Shown here in pieces: positions 56,100-64,000 of a stretch of DNA of 64,000 nt. The DNA is from Seiridium cupressi. Lineage: Eukaryota; Ascomycota; Sordariomycetes; Amphisphaeriales; Sporocadaceae. Below the pieces are notes generated by a model. It was not told the DNA's origin. It did no database searches and saw only the letters and a list, made by a program, of their open reading frames with translations. The stretch is from the NCBI GenBank assembly GCA_036674765.1, contig JARVKI010000051.1, forward strand, positions 247,735 to 311,734, written 5' to 3'. Made by a program: the position numbers and the translations under genes. Position 1 is the first letter of the stretch, and each line of letters begins with the position of its first letter.

Positions 56100-57344
56100 T
56101 CAATTTGATACTTCGCCAAACGACTCACTAGGCTTGTTGGCTGCTGCCGCTGCCGAAGATGATAGCATATTTGAAAGGGATAATGGGAGACATTCCCCTG
56201 CGGCGCCAGAAAATATGACACTTGAACGAATCAGACTGCAGCCCACGGTTTCGCTGACTGGTTCCTCAACGCGGAACACGGGTATCTTGAGCCAATCCTT
56301 CTTCCAGCGCAACGGGGTGCATTTCATGGGGCCACGATTTCTGACTCTCAAAACGCGTTCCACGGTTTTCAGGCTATGAGCATGGAAGGCTTGATCCTCT
56401 ATAGCAAGGCTGATAATTACTGAGATCACGCAAAATATCAGTCTTCGTGTCATGGTACAGAAGAATATTGTACTAAGCCACTGTTAATCCATAAAGTATA
56501 ATACTTCACGAGGTTTTAATTCACGGCTTAAGCTTGTTGTCTGCACCCTTGTGGTGCGAGAGCTTGATAGCCATTGCGAAAACATCGCGGCCAGTATCTG
56601 GATGTTGCACTACCATGAGATTAAGATCCTCGTAGCAAATAGCTCTGGTGCGACCGCGCTTCTTATACTCCTCTGAAATGAGCTTTTCCAGAATCTTTGG
56701 ATCTTCGTCACATGAATATTTAATCAAATGATCCATCGAAGAACCCTCATCTGTTTGCGAACCATAAAGTTCTTCCCAAGTCCCGTCCTTGGGCGTATCT
56801 GTCTCGTTGTCAACTATCTCCCCGGCATGCGCTCCAGTATACGCAAGGGCAAGGTAGCAGCCAAAGATGTTGAGCCGGTGTCTTTCAGAACTAAAGGTAC
56901 CAGAGTCGTAGGCTATGTTGAAGGTGAGCAAACTGAGGAGGCCGTCAGAGCTCAGAACAGGTTTTCCATTGACGTTTGGTGGGTGGAGTCCAAATCGGGG
57001 TACCAAAGTAGCATCGTGAAACTAGTACAGGTCAGAATTGAATAAATAATCATAAGCACCATTACTTACCTTCAAGATCTAACGATTATAGTTGAGGTCA
57101 ATCGTGCGGCAGGTCACACTAGTGTAGAGTTGCTTATACTGACGATAGTACTCCCAAGAGGTACCTTCTGATGAAATTTTGTACCGCTCACACAAATGCA
57201 GCAGGAAGTCCATTGCCATAGCGCGATCTGCCTCTGCAATAACATTTCTCCAGCAGGATCCCAGACACTGGGTCCGGCAATATCTGGAATCAGTGAGCCA
57301 AATTGTAGATAATGCGAACATTTAACCCAGGGGATCTTGATCAT
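56100..57344 (-). pseudogene. DUF3435 tyrosine recombinase (Starship-captain family), inactivated
   Basis: Three exons on the minus strand read a DUF3435 protein: exon A (to 57070) with ERYKISSEGTSWEYYRQYKQLY; a 48-bp intron (57069-57022, GTAAGT..TAG); exon B (57021-56525) with LVPRFGLHPPNVNGKPVL, LLTFNIAYDSG, LNIFGCYLALAYTGAHAGEIVDNE, RTRAICYEDLNLMVV and HHKGADNKLKP; a 52-bp intron (56524-56473); exon C with TIFFCTMTRRLIFCVISVII, RNRGPMKCTPLRWKKDWLK. Introns join in frame. It is broken by TAG at 57081-57079, and the family TGAR motif (first catalytic Arg) reads TGAH. Similarity stops near 56.24 kb, so the C-terminal catalytic part and zinc fingers of related proteins are missing; the N-terminus is also short, abutting the NLR stop at 57371. 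An N-terminal one-base frame change near 57.26 kb is possible. DUF3435 proteins include the captains that mobilise Starship elements. Confidence 0.8.
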
Positions 57345-57370
57345 AACAATACCACAAGATTCCTGCCCAC

Positions 57371-60300
57371 TTAATCATCGATCTCCATATATTCTTCCAG
57401 AAGTTTGATCACAGCCTTGTTGTTGTGTTTTCTAGCTATGTCGATCGCGGTCTCCGTTCCCCCTGTTTCGACCTCATGAATGATCGTGGGGTCTGGCATC
57501 TCCTCGATCCGCTTAAGTATGACTTTTGCGACTTTTCTTCCATTGAATCGTGCAGCCATATGGAGGATATTAAACCCGCTCTCGGATCCAAACTTGACAC
57601 CATGTGTGATGATATTTTGCGCATCATCGTCGCTTTTATGATGCTTGAAGATTTCTTTCACGATGTAATCGTGATCGCAAGCCACGGCCGCATGCAAACC
57701 TGTTCTGTATCCACTCGGCACTTCCCTGAGGACGTCTGCTCCCATGGACAGCAGCTCTTGCAAGATTTCAACATGACCAAGATAGCAGGCTTTGTAGATG
57801 GCATTGCTCCTAGTGACCATGCGATTGGGATCAACTTTATAAGCATCAAGCTGCCTGAAGGAGCGCACAGTCTTCACGTGTCGGTGTATCGTAGCGGAAA
57901 AGAGGGCTCTATCCCATATCGGGACGGACGCTGGCCCTGTTGCGCTGTCGTTGGAGGGTTGCGCGTTGGAGGGCTGCGCGTTGCCTCGGAGACATTTGCA
58001 GCACCATCTGGCATGTCTTGATACTAATTTTGAGCATCCTTCAGCCGCAATGAGAACAAGAAAGTTGTCTTCCTCTTCCATGAAGAGATTATTCTCAGCG
58101 AAGCTGGCTTCGCGACCCTCTTTATAAGCCCTAACGAGACCCTTTGTTGCCGCCGTACATTTCCGCAAACAGATCGGCAGTTCTTCTTCGTCCGGTAAAA
58201 ACAAGTCACTTTCATGTGCATGTTTCATCCAGAAATACCCAATGTATCTTCGGAGTGGAGCCGCCATGCTATTTGTGTTGCCAAGGCCATTGTTGAATTC
58301 CATGAATTGGAGACACAATTGGAGTATCCAGAAGTGGGACTTGGGCCGCATGTCCAGCGACAAGTCCGGATTTATAAGAGCCAAGCCTTTATCAAGCAAA
58401 TAGTCCCGAACTGTGTGGTGAATGAACACAACTGAGGTGGACTCCTCAGTTTCATCCTCAGCAGAGCTTGCTACTGCGGAACCACGATTGGAAGATTCCA
58501 GTGAGCGGAATTCAACCAGCCCTAGCAATATCTTGCGAAGCCGATTCTGAAAGTTCTGCTCCTTTAGCGCTGCTTGATAATGACCAGGTGGTGACCTGCG
58601 AGCGACTGCCAGCGCATATGCATGGCGCATTTGCAACAAAGTGAAAGTCTTCTGCCCAAATGCCATGAGTTGGAACATATTGGCAGTATCTTCTTTCTCA
58701 TTGTCGTTCAGCTCCGTCATACGCCTCTCGTAGATCAAAGAGAGCTCCGCCACGGGTGATTGCCAAATGTGTTGAAGGATGTCAACTTCGCTGCGTAAGC
58801 TCGAGAGACGCTTCACGTCTTGAATGATGAGAAGCGCCCACAGAAACATGCCTGCAGCTCGCCTGACAATGAGGCGGTGAAGAATTTGACGGAATGTTGT
58901 CGCTGTTATCGTGGCCAATTGATATTCGGCAAAGGAACTCAAGTCTTCTTGATTGTTGTCCTCAACAATTATGCACTGCACGCCAGGAACGTAATTGGTG
59001 TAGTGACTCTGGTCCTCCTGGCTTGACATGAAAACTTTCAAGTTTTGGCCCACTCTGCGATCGTAGTCAATTGTGTCGCCTCGCACGAGTTCCTCCAGGA
59101 ATTGTAAAATTGTCGAAACATCGGTTTCGCTACAAAGATTGATGGCATCCAGGAAGACTCGAACCTCATTCCCACGCTCAGTGAGATCTGTTATGGCAGT
59201 TTCAATAGCGGATTTCAGATCTTCCAAGTTCCATTCGTTCTTTTTGATGTCCATGAACTCAGTGAGTATGTCTTGAGGTTCCGTCTGATCGATGAGTTGA
59301 CAGAGGATAGACCGTAACATGCCGTCTACTGACCGGAGCAAGGGATTACCGTCCTGGGTGTCACTGAAAAAGAAGAAAAGTGTGACAATTTTACTCGATT
59401 TTCCTTGTTCCAGGGCTTTTTGGACTGCCAATTTTGTGAGAGTGGATTTGCCGGACCCGGGCTTTCCATTCAACAAAAGGAAAGGCGCTTTCTGGAATGG
59501 GATACTGAGAGTGTCCCAAGTGCGAAAGTACTCATGTTGAAAGAGCCAGGCACCAGCCTCATACGCTAGCCGTGAAATATTTGTCACTTTGCGATATGCT
59601 ACATTCATACCGTCGAACTTGGCACTCTCGCGGATTTTCAAGGCTTCGAAGGACCTCAGTACTGCAACGATGAATGCAATTCATAGGCTCTGCTACTCAC
59701 ATGAAGACGATTGGGGCTCTTGTGGCCAGTTCTTCTTCATCAAGCCATCTTTATCTTCTTTCCAAATTTTGATGCGGTCCACCAGACTTGCATATGCCCT
59801 ATTATTTTCATCGAGAAAGCGAGCCATATCTCGGTGGTTGGCATGAATTGACAACTCTTGAGCCACCCCATCTTGAATCACTGCAGAGAGCTTAGGAACG
59901 ATCTTAAAATTGAGCACAAAGTTAGCAGTAATTTACAGAATATCAAACGCTTCCGCTCACCATTTTTGTTTGCCTCATCACCGTGGGGGGTTTCCAGCGC
60001 CTCGAAACAATTAAGGATTCTGATATCGTCCTTCAAGTTGGCGAATAGTGAACGCTGGAGATCAAGCTGGGGAGACTCTTGTTTCAAATGATCTAGCATT
60101 TTGGTGTTAGTCTTGACGAAGACGGAGAGGGCATTGAGTATGACTGTGGCATCGCTCGCCGCTCCCGACCCCAGATGAGGTGTCCCCATGAAGATGATAC
60201 CCAAAGTGGAGAGCTTGATGGAGAAATGCTCCGAATCGTCTAGGCGTTTCCCATAAGAATAGATAAGGGCCTTTGACCGTTTGTTAGAATATAATTTCAG

Positions 60301-60824
60301 GAACACTGCACGCGCTTCTACCGAGAAACTTACAGCCTTTACGACCAAGCCCCCAAGGCTGTGCGCAATGAAGATAATGGGCCGTTTCTATACACATTAG
60401 TCAGATGACGAAAAGTGCGCACGGTCACTAACCATGTTATCTCGCCTCCGCAGGGCTAGATCAGTCACGAGCGATTGTCCATGGTCATGAAGATGCAGCG
60501 CGCTGACATGGTCAGTGTTGTGCGTGGCAGCATCGTATCCCCAGATAAATATTCGAGCATCAGGTATGGACTGTGGCAGGAAATCTCGCAACCACAGCTT
60601 TTGGTTCGCTGCAGTCCAAGTTGTCTCACGATGTCCATTCAACCCATGAACAGCCACAATGCTACGAGAGTAAGTTAGACAATTGTAAAAAGAGTTTGCT
60701 GAAGCGAGAATGTTTGTGTGCACTCAACAACTGTGTCTTGCCCCTCGGAAAGCAGTTTCAATCCTAGTTCAGCCCCCACGGTATCCTCGTTCGTAGATTT
60801 CTTTTTGCCGAACATGTCCGGCAT
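57371..60824 (-). CDS. Fungal NLR: SesB-like esterase - NACHT - ankyrin protein
   Basis: STAND-type NLR of the kind linked to fungal non-self recognition and cell death. Exons: 60824-60724, 60661-60433, 60387-60334, 60270-59961, exon 5 ending 59701, exon 6 59661-57371. Exons 1-4 encode an alpha/beta-hydrolase: VDIVAVHGLNGH across the first splice, RIFIWGYDA, IAHSLGGLVVKA (nucleophile Ser at 60360) and GIIFMGTPHLGSG. Exon 6 starts LLRSFEALKIRE and holds Walker A GKPGSGKST (59467-59441), a Walker B-like VFLDAINLC lacking the usual DALDEC acids, VFIHHTVRDYLLD, and 3-4 ankyrin repeats at the C-terminus (57.4-57.9 kb). Intron 4 is ambiguous: the best acceptor (TCTGCAG, exon from 59880) keeps frame but drops IVPKLSA, which looks coding; joining at 59902 would need a frameshift. 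The start has good context (TACAATGCC); frame upstream begins only with GTG. Probably functional or recently damaged. Confidence 0.82.
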
Positions 60825-61686
60825 TGTATCGCGCCAAGTTGTGTACGGGGAGCGATCTGTGTAAATGCTAGGAGAAAGGGGAATTGACTTTTCATGCACA
60901 AAAATCTAGTATCTTATCGGGTATAAAAGTCGATGTGAAATTTTGGAGCTACATTTGCGGCCTCGAGCTCGGGACCCTTGGAAACTGAGTCTTCTTGGTC
61001 TTTTGTCAAGAAACTAGGAACAGAAGAACAAGGCGGTGTGGGCGGTGGCTCTGTCCCTTCTGACTCAGTTGTCTTGGTCGTTCTTTGAACGACACTTCCA
61101 ATTGGTCGATGAAACCATAATTAGATCAGGCTCGCAAACTTCTCCCTGCTGAGATCCTGCAGAAAGCCACGTCACTACCCTCATTTAAGATCCCGTTGGC
61201 CAAAATAATTATTACACAAGCCGAGATCGCAAACGCCGCCCTCCTGCAAGCTGATTCGAAGCTGTTGATTCGTTTTCGCCGATCCTTTTACTTGCAGGGT
61301 CTTAACATAGATCAGCCTCTATCGCTATTTGTATCTATATTAGGTCTTGAGTTACTTCCACTAACTTTACAATTCAAGTCCTTGATGCAGGTACTCCCTA
61401 GATACGTAGCGCTGCGTGTCCCCAGCGCTTTGGCAAGCGTGCACCTACGCATCGGCAGATGGGTCATGTGGGAGAAAAAAACGAAGTACAGGAGGCTTTT
61501 CCCCCTTGATCCCTTGGCATGGCGTAGGACTTTTCGGTCAGAGCTGCAACCATCTTTCGTTATAACCTGGGCATAACTGCTCTTGTCGCTAGTCACTCAA
61601 TTCTTTCCGATCTTCTCAATTATTTCGTTCTTTCCGTCTCTCAGATTCAGTTTCAGTGCCAGTCTTGGTTATCATCTTGCCAAGAA
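60825..61686. other. Shared divergent promoter region of the NLR and surface-protein genes
   Basis: 862 bp separate the two start codons, so both promoters must lie here. The 126-codon plus frame at 61196-61576 begins with TTG and has no motif. The last ~90 bp before 61687 are C/T-rich (CTTTCCGTCTCTCAG..), typical of a fungal leader. Confidence 0.5.
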
Positions 61687-62733
61687 ATGAAACTCCTAGT
61701 GTTGATATTCCACATTGCGCTGGCAGACACATGTTTCTTGATGAGAAATCTTGACGATTGCTCATCCACAACATGGCCCGAAGAGTATGAATGCACTGCA
61801 AAGCAAAACTCAATGTGGGATATTATGAACTGCGTAAGAAAAGATCCCAACGACGAAAACAACAAGAACCAGGATGTCTGCCGCGATCCCATTGATACCA
61901 TATCCGGCTGGGACAACTATGACGAATGGGATCTCCCTAATGATTACCAAGGGATTTGCTTGACACCTCGGATGGTTTTGATCAACCGAAGTCTCAAGTA
62001 CTGCTCTCATTGCAAGATGACTGGTGCTCTCAGAGCTTGCCCACGAGATGATCCGCGGTTCGTGCATTGCCTATGCGAGCAAAATGCCAAGCCTAGGCAT
62101 TTCACTTGTCTCGCAGAATGCTTTATGCTCGATGACTCAACAAGCGGCATGGCCGATGAAGTTTGCGCAGACAATTTCGATTTCTCCAAGCTTAGAGCTC
62201 GATTAGAATCCCATGTGCCACAATTAGACCAGAATCACGATCGCTCTGGGAAACGTCAACAAGTTGAGTTACTCGTTAATGGAAATATGACCATACTTAC
62301 TGACTATGTGCAACAGAGTACCAGAGAATTCCCTACACAAACCATTAGGTCATCTTATTGGATGAGCTCCACCGTCCCACCTCTCTCTATAGAATATACC
62401 ACGACTTTATCTAGTGCGTCTGAGAGCAAAGCGCTTGTAATATGTACCGTAGACGCAACGATCAACTACAAAATTTGCACTACATCTTCTTGCGGATCTG
62501 ACTACACGGTGACAAGGACTGCATCGACGATGTCACTTTCATACGAATCCAACGCAGCTATGGCGACACAGGAAAGCGACTTTTCTTCAGGTGTACTCCC
62601 TACACCAACCTCCTCAACCGGTCCAAGCACACCAACCAATCAAAGCGCGACACCAAACAATGGGCACATCCTCAGGATTGACGTTATGGGCATGACTCTT
62701 TGTCTTATATTGGCACTTGTTTACTTGGTCTAG
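61687..62733 (+). CDS. Cysteine-rich secreted protein, probably GPI-anchored
   Basis: 348 residues, intronless; I do not recognise the family. The N-terminus MKLLVLIFHIALA is a short signal peptide with a likely cut before DTC. The mature part has an acidic, Cys-rich domain (DDCSST..YECTA..NCVRKD..DVCRD, then YCSHCKMTGALRACPRDD, HCLCEQN, TCLAECF), at least fourteen cysteines in the first ~160 residues. A Ser/Thr-rich stalk follows (LPTPTSSTGPSTPTN), then a small-residue region and a hydrophobic end MTLCLILALVYLV without a basic tail, the pattern of a GPI-attachment signal. It should sit in the plasma membrane or wall. It is transcribed divergently from the NLR gene, which invites the idea of a paired surface/NLR function, but no direct evidence exists here. 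Confidence 0.65.
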   Translation: MKLLVLIFHIALADTCFLMRNLDDCSSTTWPEEYECTAKQNSMWDIMNCVRKDPNDENNKNQDVCRDPIDTISGWDNYDEWDLPNDYQGICLTPRMVLINRSLKYCSHCKMTGALRACPRDDPRFVHCLCEQNAKPRHFTCLAECFMLDDSTSGMADEVCADNFDFSKLRARLESHVPQLDQNHDRSGKRQQVELLVNGNMTILTDYVQQSTREFPTQTIRSSYWMSSTVPPLSIEYTTTLSSASESKALVICTVDATINYKICTTSSCGSDYTVTRTASTMSLSYESNAAMATQESDFSSGVLPTPTSSTGPSTPTNQSATPNNGHILRIDVMGMTLCLILALVYLV

Positions 62734-63420
62734 CCATCGTTGATTTAGACCATCAATATATCTCGAAGACAGGGCACGATGAGCCAGTGCATCATCAGGA
62801 CAACGGGCATTGCAGTCGTAATGCAAGAGTGCCAGGGCTAACAAGACTTGCATATGCCCCGCTGAATCTTGGAATAATGATGAGTGAGAAGACTCATGTA
62901 AGCACCAGCAGAGTCCTTGTGTCGAAAAGTTGCTGCGATGTGTAGATGTCAATTGATATTTCCGAGGTCCATAGCAAAGCTGCCTGTGGCCCTGCTTTCT
63001 CAAATGCGTGATGGATTGTTTCGTTGTTTGTACTGAATGGGGAAGGAAACGCTGCTTTCCCAGATTTACCGAGCATTTTAAGAACTGTCGCATAAAGCTC
63101 GAGTGCCCGTATTCCCTCCTCAGATGCGCAGCGTTACGAACGGAAGTCTACCCACCATCTAGCAGTTTGACAATGATTCTCCAGCCCACACGATTCGGCA
63201 AGCCGAGGACCGAAATCGATTATTGAGAAGCCTTTACGTATAGACCAGCTATAGGCCGCGGCCTTCCTCCAGCAAAACTAGTCACGTAGTCGTGGGTAAA
63301 GAAGACGTAGGCTGAAACGGGAATTCTATGATGATATGTCGCGCTTTAAAGCCCCCTTATCCTGAGAGGAGGCTGTTAATACAGGCTCCTAATCGCTACA
63401 GCCTCCCCACTCGATGGCAT
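62734..63420. other. Intergenic region with one protein-like fragment
   Basis: On the minus strand, about 63.12-62.89 kb, a frame reads SEEGIRALELYATVLKMLGK and continues to LLWTSEISIDIYTSQQLFD before a stop; it looks like an exon of a decayed gene, without a start or recognisable family. From 63.34 kb a short GC-normal segment leads into the AT block. Confidence 0.35.
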
Positions 63421-64000
63421 TTTATATAAAGCTATTAAAATCGAGAATAATATTATTAAAAGGTTATATTATTTTATTTTATTTATTATATTTATATAAA
63501 AATATTAATTATAATAATATAAAAATAAAATTTATTATTTAATATATATTTATTTTTTATTTTAAATATTTTATTTAATATATTAAAATAAATTATAAAT
63601 ATAATTTTTATAAAAAAAAGTTTATTAATTTAATTATAATAATTAATATTTTATAATAAAAAATTTTTAAAATAAATTTTTATATAAAATATAAAAGTTT
63701 AATATAATAATTATAATATTTAATAATTTTATTTAAAAAATTAATAAATAATTATTAATAATTATAAATAAATTTATTAAAATAAAAGTTATTAATTTAA
63801 ATTTAATAAAAAAAATTAAAAAAAAATTAACTTTTTTTTTTAAAAAAATATAATTTAATTTTAAAATATTTTTAAAAGATTTTTATTATAAAAATTTATA
63901 TTTTAAAAAATATTAAATTATTATAATTAAAATAATAATAATTCTTTTTAAATTTTTAATTTAAAAAACTTTTATATAATAATTAAAATTTAAAATAAAA
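63421..64000. repeat. Almost GC-free AT isochore (runs off window edge)
   Basis: Composition changes within ~60 bp from ordinary to nearly pure A/T: from 63481 to 64000 I count only seven G or C in 520 bases (about 1.3%). There is no tandem unit. In Pezizomycotina such blocks are the end state of RIP-type C-to-T mutation on both strands of repeats, commonly in centromeric, pericentric or subtelomeric DNA. No transposon can be identified because the information is erased. Confidence 0.9.

Noticed and set aside
55903..56379. 158-codon plus-strand frame antisense to the recombinase relic
   Set aside because: The opposite strand carries the DUF3435 exons with consistent introns; the plus frame is a shadow over most of its length.
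61196..61576. 126-codon frame between the NLR and surface genes
   Set aside because: The start is TTG; it lies in the shared promoter and has no features.
1..64000. CRISPR arrays, tRNA genes, secondary-metabolite clusters and viral genes
   Set aside because: I looked for regularly spaced repeats, tRNA B-box words with cloverleaf potential, PKS/NRPS/terpene signatures and viral polymerase motifs and saw none.

Overview
This window reads as a nuclear contig of a filamentous ascomycete (Pezizomycotina, most likely a sordariomycete; this placement is inferred). The evidence is dense short spliceosomal introns (about 48-172 bp, GT..AG with CTAAC-type branch sites), Kozak-type starts, a Zn2Cys6 regulator, a DUF3435 tyrosine-recombinase relic, a fungal NACHT/ankyrin NLR and an almost GC-free block typical of RIP-type decay. 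There are no bacterial signals. Most exon borders below were worked out by hand from splice signals and frame continuity.

Left and middle (1-51.4 kb) is a core-like chromosome arm. It holds the 5' part of mitochondrial acetylornithine aminotransferase (minus, runs off the edge), a membrane-anchored alpha/beta hydrolase whose true first exon is separated by a 49-bp intron, a six-exon glutamate decarboxylase, a Zn2Cys6 transcription factor, adenine deaminase, a low-complexity hypothetical protein with a broken tandem repeat, a TBC-domain Rab GAP, a Nit2-type nitrilase (deaminated-glutathione amidase) and the ARPC5 subunit of Arp2/3. Between them lie long gene-poor stretches (12.8-22.6 kb, 36.6-40.9 kb, 41.5-50.5 kb) that are not AT-rich and in which I cannot support conventional genes. 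One 32-codon microprotein gene (40.94-41.04 kb) stands out there because it has a TATA box, an ATG-free leader and a leader intron. A MYND-finger exon pair (26.6 kb) looks like a gene fragment.

The right end (about 51.6-64 kb) is different: decayed and accessory. In order there is an orphan protein with damaged 5' exons, a 5S-rRNA-like relic with a Pol III T-run, a repeat-like region with broken frames, a DUF3435 (Starship-captain-family) tyrosine recombinase pseudogene on the minus strand, a SesB-like esterase-NACHT-ankyrin NLR immediately behind it, a divergently transcribed cysteine-rich, probably GPI-anchored surface protein, and an abrupt change into sequence with about 1% G+C that continues to the window edge. 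The combination of captain-family recombinase, NLR, 5S relic and hyper-AT flank fits a degenerating Starship-type giant mobile element or its graveyard. That interpretation is inference and needs comparative data.
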